DNA from: Flavobacterium gyeonganense
GTDB lineage: Bacteria > Bacteroidota > Bacteroidia > Flavobacteriales > Flavobacteriaceae
Reading direction: 5' to 3'
DNA length: 64,000 bases
NCBI RefSeq assembly: GCF_029625295.1
Contig: NZ_CP121112.1
Span: forward strand, 4,154,001 to 4,218,000
In this document: piece by piece, positions 25,504 through 34,534 of the stretch
Numbering within the stretch: position 1 is the first letter of the stretch
How the letters are laid out: every line of letters begins with the position of its first letter
Translations under genes and position numbers: made by a program
The notes under the pieces: model-generated
The model's input: the letters and a program-made list of their open reading frames with translations, nothing else
What the model was told of the DNA's origin: nothing
Databases searched by the model: none

Positions 25504-27408
25504 ATGAAAACAATTTATTCAATTATGTTTTTGCTTTTACTGTTAGGATTTAATAGCAGTATCATGGCACAAAAAACAGAATGGTTTGATCCAAACGCAC
25601 CAGCAACTACCTATTGTAATCCGATCAATATTGGTTACAATTATACAACACACAATCACAACGGAATTCCGGAATCCCGACGCTCCAGTGCCGATCCGGT
25701 AATTATTACGTATAAAGGAGATTATTATTTATTTGCCACCAATCAGGCGGGTTTCTTTTGGAGTAAAGACATGTCAGACTGGAATTTTGTTTACGGAAGT
25801 TTCCAGAGACAGCCGGGAGATGATGATCAGTGCGCTCCTGCAGCCTGGGTGGTAAACGATACTTTGTTTTATGTAGGTTCAACCTGGAAAAGAGATCATC
25901 CTGTCTGGAAAACTGCAGACCCTAAATCAGGAAGATGGACACGCCATGTTGATAAAGCCATGCTTCCAACCTGGGATCCTGCGATTTTTCAGGATGATGA
26001 TAAAAAAATCTACATGTATTACGGTTCAAGTGGAAAATTGCCTCTAGTTGGTGTTGAGGTTGATTACAACACCTGGCTTCCAAAAGGCAATCAGGCTGAT
26101 TATGCAACATTATACAAAGCGACCGAGGTTGAAGATATTCAAAAACCATATGGTCAGATTAAAGAAGTAGCGATTCTGGATCCATCAGCTCATGGCTGGG
26201 AACGTTTTGGCCCCAACAATGATATGGAACCTGCACCCTGGGGAAATTTTATCGAAGGTGCCTGGATGACGAAACACAACGGAAAATATTATATGCAGTA
26301 TGGTGCGCCGGCAACTGAATTTAAAGGTTATGCCAATGGCGTTCATGTAGGAGATAATCCGTTAGGGCCTTTTACGTATCAAAAACACAATCCGATGTCA
26401 TATAAACCGGGCGGATTCGTTATTGGAGCGGGACACGGAAATACTTTTGCAGACCATTACGGGAATTACTGGAATACGGGAACGTGTAAAATATCTATTA
26501 AAGACCGTTTTGAGCGCCGTATCGATATGTTTCCTGCCGGATTTGATAAGGATGATGTTATGTATTCTATTACTTCATACGGCGATTTACCCATTGTATT
26601 ACCAACAAGCCAGCGTGATCAGACAAAAGGCGCTTCGTCAGGCTGGATGCTGCTTTCGTATAAAAAGCCGGTAACGGTTTCTTCTTCTGAAGAATGTATG
26701 GAAGTCGAAACACACCGAATGGATAACGGCGGGAAAAAAGTCTATGAGAAATTCTGTTACAGGTCTGAAAATTTAACAGATGAAAATATTCAGACCTATT
26801 GGTCTGCTAAAACCAGTAATCCCGGGGAATGGCTTCAAATGGATTTGGGAAGACCAATGGAAATAAAAGCCTTACAGATTAATTACGCAGACCATAAAGC
26901 TACTCAGTTCAATAAAGCAATGGATATTTACTATCAGTATAAAATTTTTATGTCGGATGATGCTGTAAACTGGACTTTAGTTGTCGATAAATCAAAAAAT
27001 GACAAAGATGCACCACACGATTATCTTGAACTCACAAAATCAATTAAGGCGCGTTACATTAAAATGGAAAACATTCATAACGCTTCCGGATTGTTCGCCA
27101 TTTCAGATTTCAGGGTTTTCGGAAACGGATTAGCAGCAAAGCCAAAAGCAGTTGCTTCTTTTAAAATAAACAGAAATAAAGCTGATTCACGAAACGCTAT
27201 AATTTCGTGGAAAAAACAAAATGATGCAATCGGATATACTATTTATTACGGAATTGCTCCCGATAAATTGTACAACAGCATTATGATTTATGGCGATAGT
27301 TCGTATGATTTCAGAGGTTTGGATAAAGGCACAAAATATTATTTTACCATTGAAGCCTTTAATGAAAATGGAATTGGTACAAAAAATAAGATTATCGAAG
27401 TAGAATAA
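25504..27408 (+). CDS. GH43-family glycoside hydrolase with discoidin and FnIII domains
   Basis: This 634-residue secreted protein has a signal peptide (MKTIYSIMFLLLLLGF, cut near IMAQ). The catalytic five-blade propeller (about residues 30-370) shows GH43 landmarks: SSADPVII (base Asp), TWDPAIFQDD (pKa-modulating Asp) and FIEGAWMTKHNGKYY (proposed acid Glu). A discoidin/F5-8-type carbohydrate-binding domain follows (about 400-540, LTDENIQTYWSAKT), then a fibronectin type III domain (about 550-634). GH43 enzymes act on arabinose-, xylose- or galactose-containing glycans; the subfamily cannot be set here. It has its own upstream terminator boundary and may be transcribed apart from GH3. Confidence 0.85.
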   Translation: MKTIYSIMFLLLLLGFNSSIMAQKTEWFDPNAPATTYCNPINIGYNYTTHNHNGIPESRRSSADPVIITYKGDYYLFATNQAGFFWSKDMSDWNFVYGSFQRQPGDDDQCAPAAWVVNDTLFYVGSTWKRDHPVWKTADPKSGRWTRHVDKAMLPTWDPAIFQDDDKKIYMYYGSSGKLPLVGVEVDYNTWLPKGNQADYATLYKATEVEDIQKPYGQIKEVAILDPSAHGWERFGPNNDMEPAPWGNFIEGAWMTKHNGKYYMQYGAPATEFKGYANGVHVGDNPLGPFTYQKHNPMSYKPGGFVIGAGHGNTFADHYGNYWNTGTCKISIKDRFERRIDMFPAGFDKDDVMYSITSYGDLPIVLPTSQRDQTKGASSGWMLLSYKKPVTVSSSEECMEVETHRMDNGGKKVYEKFCYRSENLTDENIQTYWSAKTSNPGEWLQMDLGRPMEIKALQINYADHKATQFNKAMDIYYQYKIFMSDDAVNWTLVVDKSKNDKDAPHDYLELTKSIKARYIKMENIHNASGLFAISDFRVFGNGLAAKPKAVASFKINRNKADSRNAIISWKKQNDAIGYTIYYGIAPDKLYNSIMIYGDSSYDFRGLDKGTKYYFTIEAFNENGIGTKNKIIEVE

Positions 27409-27427
27409 TTTTTTTTAACGAATTTAT

Positions 27428-27474
27428 AAAAGCTCTGACTACAAATTGAAGAATTTGTAAATCAGGGCTTTTTT
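27428..27474 (+). terminator. Terminator after GH43
   Basis: AAAAGCTCTGA pairs with TCAGGGCTTTT (one G-U pair), extended by CAAATT/AATTTG in the inner stem, and ends in T residues. It lies in the 330-base gap between GH43 and the peptidase gene. Confidence 0.75.
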
Positions 27475-27554
27475 GTGAAAAGGCTGAAGAAAAAATCTGA
27501 CAGATCTGGAGATTTTTTGTTTCTTTGTGAAAGGAGTCAGATGTTATTACTCAA

Positions 27555-27658
27555 TGATTCCATTCGTCACTTCGAGTGGTTTTTAATAATAATGCGATAG
27601 CTTTATAATTAAAAAATGTATCGAGAAGCTTTTAATACTAAGGTTCTCGATACATTTT
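27555..27658. repeat. Dispersed-repeat-like intergenic element with 15-bp hairpin
   Basis: The stem AAAATGTATCGAGAA (27613-27627) pairs perfectly with 27644-27658 around a 16-base loop. Just upstream is TCGTCACTTCGAGTGG. From general familiarity, CTTCGAGTG and TCGAGAA-type hairpins recur between genes in flavobacterial genomes, so this looks like a REP-like element. Copy number cannot be judged in this window. Confidence 0.5.
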
Positions 27659-27738
27659 GTTTTAAAAAACTATTGTATTTTTTAAATAAAACACTCAAAC
27701 TGACGGTAATTTACCATAACGCCAGAACCTATAAAAAC

Positions 27739-29127
27739 ATGAAAAAAACAACTCTTCTGCCTGTTTTGATTTTAAGCGGATTGTTATCTTTTGCACAATC
27801 AAATGATGAAAAAAACATTAAACTGTTCTATAAAAAAGCCTTAACCGATTCTAAATGTTATACCTGGTTAGAATATTTGTCTAACGATATCGGGGCTCGT
27901 TTATCAGGATCACAAAATGCTCAATTGGCGATTAATTATACCAAAACACAATTAGAAAGTTTAGGTCTTGATAAAGTGTATCTTCAGGAAGTGATGGTGC
28001 CACATTGGGTACGTGGCGAAAAAGAAACAGCATTTATTTTAGACGGAAAAGTAAAAACCGTAGTACCAATTTGTGCTTTGGGAGGCTCTGTTGCAACCCC
28101 AAAAACAGGACTAACCGCTGAAGTAATAGAAGTACAGGGTATTGAAGAATTAAAAACGTTAGGCGATAAAGTAAAAGGAAAAATTGTGTTTTTCAACAGA
28201 CCAATGAATCCTGAAAATATTGAAACTTTTAAATCATACGGAGCCTGTGTCGATCAGCGATTTGCCGGAGCCAAAGAAGCGGCTAAATTGGGAGCCGTAG
28301 GAACTATTGTTCGTTCAATGAACCTACGTTTAGATGATTTTCCACATACAGGAGCGCAGAGTTATGGCGATTTACCAAAAGAACAATATATTCCGACAGC
28401 AGCAATCAGTACAAACGGAGCTGAATTATTAAGTGCTACTTTAAAAAATAATCCAGCTTTAAAATTTTATTTCAAACAATCCTGCGAGACTTTGCCTGAT
28501 GTTCTTTCGTACAACGTAATCGGAGAATTGACAGGAACGGTAACACCAGAAAACATTATGGTTGTGGGTGGTCATTTGGATTCGTGGGATCTGGCAGACG
28601 GTTCGCATGATGATGGTGCAGGTGTTGTGCAAAGTATGGAAGTGGTTAGAATTCTTAAAAGTTTCAATTACAAACCTAAAAATACAATTCGTGTCGTTTT
28701 ATTTATGAACGAAGAAAACGGCGGAAAAGGTGGGGCCAAATATGAAGAAGTTTCAAAACAAAAGAACGAAAACCATATTTTTGCCTTAGAAAGCGATTCG
28801 GGCGGATTTACACCACGAGGATTTTCAATTGAAGCAGACGATGCCAATTTGAAAAAAATACAAGGTTACAAAGATCTTTTCGAGCCTTATCTGGTACACA
28901 GTTTCACCATTGGCCATGCAGGTTCAGACATAAATCATTTAACATCAAAAGCAATTGTTAAAGCAGGTTTAAAACCGGATTCACAGCGTTATTTTGATTA
29001 CCACCATGCAGCAAATGATAAATTTGACGCCATCAATAAAAGAGAGCTGGAACTGGGTGCAGCTACAATGACTACTTTGCTCTATTTGATAGATCAGGGT
29101 GGAATTGTTTTGCCGGGGGCTAATTGA
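27739..29127 (+). CDS. M28-family zinc peptidase with PA domain
   Basis: This secreted metallopeptidase (462 residues from the ATG at 27739) is an M28 family carboxy/aminopeptidase. The signal peptide MKKTTLLPVLILSGLLSFAQ supports the ATG at 27739; the upstream frame to 27616 includes the repeat hairpin. A protease-associated domain lies at about residues 120-240. The zinc ligands are visible: GGHLDSWD (His), SHDDGAGV (bridging Asp), NEENGG (catalytic and ligand Glu), LESDSGG (Asp) and DYHHAANDKFD (His). It probably trims peptides in the periplasm or outside the cell and has no evident link to the glycan locus. Confidence 0.9.
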   Translation: MKKTTLLPVLILSGLLSFAQSNDEKNIKLFYKKALTDSKCYTWLEYLSNDIGARLSGSQNAQLAINYTKTQLESLGLDKVYLQEVMVPHWVRGEKETAFILDGKVKTVVPICALGGSVATPKTGLTAEVIEVQGIEELKTLGDKVKGKIVFFNRPMNPENIETFKSYGACVDQRFAGAKEAAKLGAVGTIVRSMNLRLDDFPHTGAQSYGDLPKEQYIPTAAISTNGAELLSATLKNNPALKFYFKQSCETLPDVLSYNVIGELTGTVTPENIMVVGGHLDSWDLADGSHDDGAGVVQSMEVVRILKSFNYKPKNTIRVVLFMNEENGGKGGAKYEEVSKQKNENHIFALESDSGGFTPRGFSIEADDANLKKIQGYKDLFEPYLVHSFTIGHAGSDINHLTSKAIVKAGLKPDSQRYFDYHHAANDKFDAINKRELELGAATMTTLLYLIDQGGIVLPGAN

Positions 29128-29180
29128 TTTATAAATACTAATTGTGGCAATTTAAAAGCAAAAATAAATTCAATAAATAA

Positions 29181-30125
29181 ATGAGCAAAAGGCTTCCAAC
29201 TGAATTTGCAATAAACATGAGCTTGGATAAAATAATGATTATCCAACAACCAGAATTAAAATTCGTATCAGAATTTAATTATTTTGACGAAAACAGCCCT
29301 TGCCATATTTATTTTATATGTAAAAAACCAAGACTTACTATAATTCCAGAAAAATTTGAAGCAAGTGATGAGTACCTAAAAATGACATTTGGAATTAACA
29401 GAAAAGGAGTAATTGAAGAGAAAGAATATAAATTCGCAAACAATTTAGAATCGAAAGATATTCAAATTGTTTCTTCATATCCTTTTAATATATTTCAATT
29501 AAAAAGCAATGACGAAGTATTAGTAGATGCAAAAGTTTCCCCTTTTTTACAAACTTATGCTTCAGGGGATTTTTTAAATTTAGAAGTGCTTTATATCGGG
29601 CAATCATATGGTGTAGATGGAGCAAGAACAGCTCCAGACCGTTTAGTAAGTCACTCAACGTTACAAGGGATTTATGCAGAGGCAATAATAAATAATCCTG
29701 ACAGTGAAATTTATTTAGCATTAGCTTCATTTTCCCAAATAAATTTTGTGATGATGGATGGTCGTACAAAATTTTCAAATGAGGAACTAAAGGAAGATGA
29801 TATTAGAAGAAAAAAAGTTAGTGATAAATTAACTGGAGAAGGTATAAATGAACAACAGAGAATAAATTTTACAGAAGCTGCTTTAATTAAATATTTTCAA
29901 CCGAGATATAATAAAATCTACAAAGATTCTTTTCCTAACCCAGCTCATTTGACATATTCTGAATGTTATGAATTAGATATAAATGCAGTTTGTATAGAAT
30001 TACAAACTTATGAGATGATAAATTGTTGTTTTTATTCAGATGAGGTTAAACCTGCACCTTGGAATATGCATTATTTTCTACTAAATTCTCAAGAAGAAAG
30101 AAAAAGTATATTTGAAATAATATAA
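29181..30125 (+). CDS. Unknown protein with GIY-YIG-like C-terminal half
   Basis: I do not recognise this 314-residue cytoplasmic protein as a named family. Its first ~125 residues are beta-rich without known motifs. The second half resembles a diverged GIY-YIG nuclease: VLYIGQSYG (strand with YIG, residues ~137-145), then RTAPDRLVSHSTLQ (candidate catalytic Arg and His), later NFTEAALIKYFQPRYNKIY (candidate catalytic Glu and following Asn). The order YIG, R, H, E, N matches the family, but the GIY strand is degenerate. The gene begins an AT-rich accessory block with short unknown genes, consistent with horizontal acquisition (inference). Confidence 0.6.
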   Translation: MSKRLPTEFAINMSLDKIMIIQQPELKFVSEFNYFDENSPCHIYFICKKPRLTIIPEKFEASDEYLKMTFGINRKGVIEEKEYKFANNLESKDIQIVSSYPFNIFQLKSNDEVLVDAKVSPFLQTYASGDFLNLEVLYIGQSYGVDGARTAPDRLVSHSTLQGIYAEAIINNPDSEIYLALASFSQINFVMMDGRTKFSNEELKEDDIRRKKVSDKLTGEGINEQQRINFTEAALIKYFQPRYNKIYKDSFPNPAHLTYSECYELDINAVCIELQTYEMINCCFYSDEVKPAPWNMHYFLLNSQEERKSIFEII

Positions 30126-30133
30126 AGCCATTA

Positions 30134-30439
30134 TTACCATTTCATCGCAATAGCATAATACAAATACCCAATAGGAATATTACTCAACAGCAGCAAAATC
30201 TTAACAGCAATATCTCTTCGGTCATTATATAGTTTTATAAAACGGTCTATCAGATGAAACAGCATAATTCCGTTTAGAAGCAAAGCTGAAACAACAAACG
30301 GAAAAGCAAATACCAGAACATTATCGTTTTTGTTGGTTAACATATAAAACGAAAACAAGACAGTACTGATTATAAAAGTTCCCATTACCAATTCAATAGT
30401 CCGGGTTTCCTCAGAAAGTTTTTTATGGATAGTTTGCAT
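30134..30439 (-). CDS. Small three-helix membrane protein
   Basis: I do not recognise this 101-residue protein. Three hydrophobic segments are clear (about residues 18-36, 42-63 and 78-97), separated by a charged loop containing RFIKLYNDRRD. There is no signal peptidase site, so it should stay in the inner membrane. It starts 4 bases after the stop of the Coq4-like gene on the same strand, so the two are almost certainly co-transcribed and may work together. Confidence 0.6.
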   Translation of the reverse strand: MQTIHKKLSEETRTIELVMGTFIISTVLFSFYMLTNKNDNVLVFAFPFVVSALLLNGIMLFHLIDRFIKLYNDRRDIAVKILLLLSNIPIGYLYYAIAMKW

Positions 30440-30443
30440 AAGT

Positions 30444-30896
30444 TTAAATATTAAAAATGTGTTGAATCGTTTTGACAGGTACAGAAAGCATATTTGAAAA
30501 ATTCAGATAATAAAAAGGATGTGCTTTTTTACCTCTTTTGTATTGTTCAATAAAATACCGAATTTGTTTAGGGTAGAAGGGAGTACCTGAAAAGATTACC
30601 AAAAACAAATACAAACTTCTCTTTCCGTTTCCCAAAAGATAATACTGCATCCCGATTTCATCAGTAACTGAAATTCCCGTATTAGTTAAAACGTGAATGA
30701 CATCATGATCTTCTAATTTGGGCTGCATATCAAAATGATTTTTATCAAGAAAGTTTCCTAATCCAAATCCTAAACTGCCTTCCGGATAGTTCAGGAGCGT
30801 TGCTTTGTCAACTTCCCATGGTTTGTTTCTTTTAAAGAATTTTTGATACGGTACTTTGGTATATTCATAAAGTTTTTCGATTAGTTTATCTTTCAT
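30444..30896 (-). CDS. Coq4-like protein
   Basis: This 150-residue protein carries HDVIHVLTNTGISVTDE, an exact match to the HDxxH-x(11)-E metal-binding motif of the Coq4 family (about residues 66-82). The surrounding helices, including EGSLGFGLGNFL before and EIGMQYYLLG after, also fit. Eukaryotic Coq4 acts in ubiquinone biosynthesis. Flavobacteria normally use menaquinone, so this bacterial member probably has another lipid- or quinone-related role. No signal peptide is present. It is first in a two-gene unit with the small membrane protein. The motif supports family membership; the function is not inferred. Confidence 0.7.
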   Translation of the reverse strand: MKDKLIEKLYEYTKVPYQKFFKRNKPWEVDKATLLNYPEGSLGFGLGNFLDKNHFDMQPKLEDHDVIHVLTNTGISVTDEIGMQYYLLGNGKRSLYLFLVIFSGTPFYPKQIRYFIEQYKRGKKAHPFYYLNFSNMLSVPVKTIQHIFNI

Positions 30897-31119
30897 TTTT
30901 TTTATTTTATTTTATTTTTTTATTTTTAAAAGTTCTTTGAAATTCAAAGTTTTGATATAAAGTTTATTAAATGTTTGATTAGAAATTAGCGATTTTAGGT
31001 TTAGTCTCCTGGCGGCTTTTCGTAGAGTAAAGTTTGAATTTGGTAGTAAATAAAACACCTTAAGTGAAGTCAGACTGCTTAACTAAAACCCGTATTGCAA
31101 CAGTGCTTTCTGTTTTCAT

Positions 31120-31617
31120 TTATGTTCCATGTTGCTCAACATTCACTACTTTACCATTTTTAAATTCAATTGAAAGCACGTCTGGGTCCATGGTGAAAAA
31201 ACCTGGTCTAAATCCTAAATAGTAACTCCAATTGTTCGATTCTTTAGCATTATCTTCATTACCGAGTAATTGTTGTACTTGAGTTTTCGTCTTCCCAATT
31301 AGCATTTCGCTATCAATAATGTCTTCTGAAAGCTCGTAACGCTTTTCTTTATCGTTAAACCATTTTTCTTTGTCAAAGTCATGATCTGGATGGTAACTCA
31401 TACTCAAAACCCAAAGTATGATTAGACCAGCATAAATTAGTGGTGTTGACACGATTGTTACCGTCCAAGTAACAAGTTTTCGTGTCTTATCTGCCTTGAT
31501 AAATTTTTTTAGTAGCCATCTCCAAAAGAAAAATGTCAGGATACCAAGTAGGAGCAAAATGAAATAAACTTCAATGCTCATTCCAAAAAATGTTGGTATA
31601 TAAAGTAGTGTATTCAT
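31120..31617 (-). CDS. Membrane protein with BamE/SmpA-like periplasmic end
   Basis: The 165-residue protein has two N-terminal hydrophobic helices (about residues 10-33 and 45-70) separated by a basic loop (KKFIKADKTRK). A soluble ~90-residue domain follows. That domain contains LIGKTKTQVQQLLGNED and ends with VLSIEFKNGKVVNVEQ, the pattern of the small BamE/SmpA/OmlA-type alpha-beta fold. This is fold resemblance, not evidence of an outer-membrane assembly role. It is alone on the minus strand with 223 bases of unannotated AT-rich DNA downstream of it, in which I see nothing. Confidence 0.6.
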   Translation of the reverse strand: MNTLLYIPTFFGMSIEVYFILLLLGILTFFFWRWLLKKFIKADKTRKLVTWTVTIVSTPLIYAGLIILWVLSMSYHPDHDFDKEKWFNDKEKRYELSEDIIDSEMLIGKTKTQVQQLLGNEDNAKESNNWSYYLGFRPGFFTMDPDVLSIEFKNGKVVNVEQHGT

Positions 31618-31838
31618 TTTAGCTTTTCCTATAATAAGTTATAATTTTCTTTATTTTACTGCATCTAATAAAAAGTACTTTGGAATACAAAGTAAGTAAT
31701 AAAAAAAATAGCTGCCAAATAAAATGACAGTTATTTTATAATAGAATAATGCTCAATTTTTATTTAAAAAGTTACGTGTTGTTATTTATATTTGTCTGGG
31801 AAAATAAATCAGAATTCTATAAATTGAGTGTATTAAAT

Positions 31839-32327
31839 ATGAAGAAATTATTTGTTGCCGTATTGTTGTTTTTTTCTGTGATTGCCGTTAAAGCACAGGT
31901 TGTAGGTCTTGAAGTGGGAGATATAGCTCCTGAAATTGATCTTCCGGATACAAAAGGGGAAAAGGTAGCCCTTTCATCTTTAAGAGGTGGATTAGTATTA
32001 GTTGACTTTTGGGCTTCGTGGTGCGGGCCTTGTATTAAAGAACAGCCTGAATTATTAAAATTATACAACACATATTCAGGAAAATTAGATATTTACGGAG
32101 TTTCATTAGATACAAAAAAGCCGGTTTGGACAGGAGTGATAACAAAACTCAAACTTCCATGGACACAGGTAAGTGATTTAAAATACTGGAGCTCTGCAGC
32201 AGCAACTGACTATATGGTGCAAGCATTGCCATTCAATGTTTTAGTAGATAAAAATGGAATTATTCTGGCCAAAAATATCCATGGTAATAAATTAAATGAA
32301 ATGGTGAAAGAATTGTTGACACAATAA
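31839..32327 (+). CDS. TlpA-type periplasmic thioredoxin-like protein
   Basis: The protein (162 residues from the ATG at 31839) is a secreted thioredoxin-fold reductase of the TlpA/ResA type. The signal peptide is MKKLFVAVLLFFSVIAVKAQ. The redox motif WASWCGPC sits at about residues 60-67 and the cis-Pro loop ALPFNVLVD near residue 130. Members reduce disulfides in periplasmic proteins, often for cytochrome c maturation or for damaged proteins. An upstream frame beginning at 31749 would add 30 residues without sense. The gene is monocistronic with a bidirectional terminator. Confidence 0.88.
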   Translation: MKKLFVAVLLFFSVIAVKAQVVGLEVGDIAPEIDLPDTKGEKVALSSLRGGLVLVDFWASWCGPCIKEQPELLKLYNTYSGKLDIYGVSLDTKKPVWTGVITKLKLPWTQVSDLKYWSSAAATDYMVQALPFNVLVDKNGIILAKNIHGNKLNEMVKELLTQ

Positions 32328-32340
32328 TTACTTTATACAA

Positions 32341-32376
32341 TTTTGCAGATCAATCTAAATTAACTGATCTGCAAAA
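32341..32376. terminator. Bidirectional terminator
   Basis: TTTTGCAGATCA (32341-32352) and TGATCTGCAAAA (32365-32376) form a perfect 12-bp stem between the convergent thioredoxin-like and deacetylase genes. Confidence 0.8.
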
Positions 32377-32378
32377 TT

Positions 32379-33199
32379 TTAATTATCTTTAATATATTTT
32401 GCCACATCTACCATTGTGGCAACCCAAATATCTTTTTTCTTTTCTTCAAATACTCCAGTAATTTTCGGTGTTCTTCTAAATCGATATTCAGGGCATGTTC
32501 ACCGCCTACACCATGGAACAGAAAAACAATAAAAGAATCCTTTTTTTCTGCTTCTTCGACCTGTGCTATCATTTGTTCGGCTGTACTTCCGTTTTCAAAA
32601 AAGGAATTTATATTAGAAAAATCAACTTCCTTTTTGTTTAAATAACCAGACGAAACGCCCCGGGCAGCAACAAAATCGTTTTTTAAGAAATTATAATATA
32701 GTGTATCGTTAATAGTGAAATCTCCGCAAGGATAGGCGAAAGTGCGCTCGTTTTTGCCGTCAATAGCTTTAAGTAAGGTATTGGTAATTTGGGTTTCTTT
32801 AACCGCTCTGGCAACGGTATATTTCGACAAATCAGTTTCAGATGTTACAAATTCCCTTCCCGGCATATTTCCGTTACATGGATGGTTTAAAGTATGATTT
32901 CCAAGTTCATGTCCTTGCTTGGCAGCTGTTCTCCATTCTTCGATTCTCAGAGAAACAACAGGCGAGGAGCCTATCAGGTAAAAAGTTCCTTTAAACTGAT
33001 ACGAATTAAGCATCGGAATAACTTTGTCAAGATGGATATTTAAAGCATCATCATACGTCAGTACAACAGCGCATTTTTTACCATTCCAGTTTCTTTTTTG
33101 TTCCTGGGCAAAAACTGCGACTGAAAATAGAAAAACCATCCCGGGAACTATTATGTTTTTGAGGTTTCTGTTTAATAGTTTATAAAGAAGTCTGGTCAT
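32379..33199 (-). CDS. Polysaccharide deacetylase (NodB/CE4 family), frameshifted near the C-terminus
   Basis: CE4 enzymes remove N- or O-acetyl groups from polysaccharides. The signal peptide ends near VFAQEQ. Catalytic signatures are VVLTYDDALN (motif 1, base and metal Asp) and ELGNHTLNHP (motif 2, metal His residues), plus FAYPCGD and FLFHGVGG later. As given, the frame stops at 32408 after KKRKKIFGLPQW. The other frame continues DIWVATMVDVAKYIKDN and stops at 32379, the usual CE4 ending. One extra base in the T-run 32433-32438 (plus strand) would join them. Confidence 0.88.
32433..32438 (-). other. Frameshift site in the deacetylase gene
   Basis: A plus-strand run of six T residues would need seven. 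Restoring one replaces a 12-residue off-frame tail with the family's W-V-A-T-x-x-x-V-A-x-Y-I ending. Confidence 0.8.
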
Positions 33200-33355
33200 G
33201 TTAGCATATTTATTTAGTGGTTTTCAATAGTTTTGGCTGGAAATATATGAAAAAACTTAAGGAGAAAGACAAAAAAATGGTTTTATTTCTTTGATTTTCG
33301 GAAGATCACTTCAAATAGAAAATAGCTATCTTTACACTCATTTATTATTTATTTC

Positions 33356-34390
33356 ATGGAAGAAAATAAACATGTAACGATATACGATATTGCTAAAAAA
33401 TTAAATTTAGCAACTTCAACAATTTCCAGGGCTTTACAGGATCATCATACGATTAGTGATAAAACAATAAAAAAAGTAAAAAAGACAGCAGAAGAAATGG
33501 GGTTTGTACCCAATACTTTAGCAGCTGGCTTACGCGGCAATAAAACCAAAACCATAGGCGTTTTAATTCCGACAGTTACTCAGCCTTTTTTATCTTCATT
33601 AATCAGTGGTATCGAAATTGCCGCGCAAAAATCCGGTTACACGGTAATCATTATGCAGTCACATGACTCTTCTGAAGAGGAAGTAAATATGGCTAAGTCT
33701 TTGTACAGCAATCGTGTAAGCGGTGTTATTTGTTCATTGGCTATGGAAACCAGGGATACGTCACATTTTTTGCAATTTTCGAACAATAATATTCCTCTAG
33801 TTTTTGTGGACAGGGTTCCTAAGGATTTCAATACTTTCAGGGTTATCATCGATAATTATTCGGCAGGTTATAAAGCGACCAAACATCTTATAGAGCAGGG
33901 TTGCCTCCGAATCGCGCATTTAACTGCAGGGTCTGAATTTGGTAATTTATATAATGAAAGGAGAAGAGGGTATATTGAAGCTTTAAAAGATCATAATTTG
34001 CCTGTGGATGAAGAACTGATTGTGAATTTAAAATCAGTTACTTATGAAGAAGGAGTAATGGCAAGCAATAAATTGTTTGATTTGAATCCAATTCCGGATG
34101 GTATATTTGCAGCTGGTGATATTATTGCCGTTAGTGCTGTTCAGACGGCTAAAAAGCGAGGGATTAAAGTTCCGGAAGACATCGCTGTTATTGGATTTAA
34201 TAATGACCCCATTTCTCAAATCATTGATCCTCCTTTATCTACGATAACTCATCCGGCTGAAAAAATGGGTAAGGCTGCTGCTGATATTATCATTAAAAAT
34301 CTAAAAAAAGCTAAAGGTGATGAGGTTAAGGAAATCACTTTTTTAAATACTGAGGTTTTGGCAAGGGAGTCTTCGGCAAGAAAAAAATAA
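33356..34390 (+). CDS. LacI-family transcriptional regulator
   Basis: This 344-residue protein has the LacI N-terminal helix-turn-helix (TIYDIAKKLNLATSTISRAL, then GFVPNTLAAGLRG hinge region) and a periplasmic-binding-protein-like effector domain from about residue 60. That domain includes IGVLIPTVTQPFLSSL, GVICS, LVFVDRVP and DDxI-like PEDIAVIGFNNDP. It probably responds to a sugar. It is divergent from the deacetylase gene, so that gene is one possible target, but no palindromic operator is obvious in the 156-base gap. Ordinary length. Confidence 0.92.
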   Translation: MEENKHVTIYDIAKKLNLATSTISRALQDHHTISDKTIKKVKKTAEEMGFVPNTLAAGLRGNKTKTIGVLIPTVTQPFLSSLISGIEIAAQKSGYTVIIMQSHDSSEEEVNMAKSLYSNRVSGVICSLAMETRDTSHFLQFSNNNIPLVFVDRVPKDFNTFRVIIDNYSAGYKATKHLIEQGCLRIAHLTAGSEFGNLYNERRRGYIEALKDHNLPVDEELIVNLKSVTYEEGVMASNKLFDLNPIPDGIFAAGDIIAVSAVQTAKKRGIKVPEDIAVIGFNNDPISQIIDPPLSTITHPAEKMGKAAADIIIKNLKKAKGDEVKEITFLNTEVLARESSARKK

Positions 34391-34534
34391 GTTAAACACT
34401 TATAAATATATTTTATTGGAATACGCTTATCGAGGTTCACTTAATATCAGTCATACAGATGAATAAGTAGAATGCCTTTTAAGCTTATAAAACTATAATT
34501 TATATATTTACTTTTTTTATCACATAAATAGATT

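Noticed and set aside
29128..31748. A complete genomic island with integrase and attachment sites around the accessory genes
   Set aside because: No integrase, transposase or flanking direct repeats are visible; only unusual small genes and AT-rich DNA support it.
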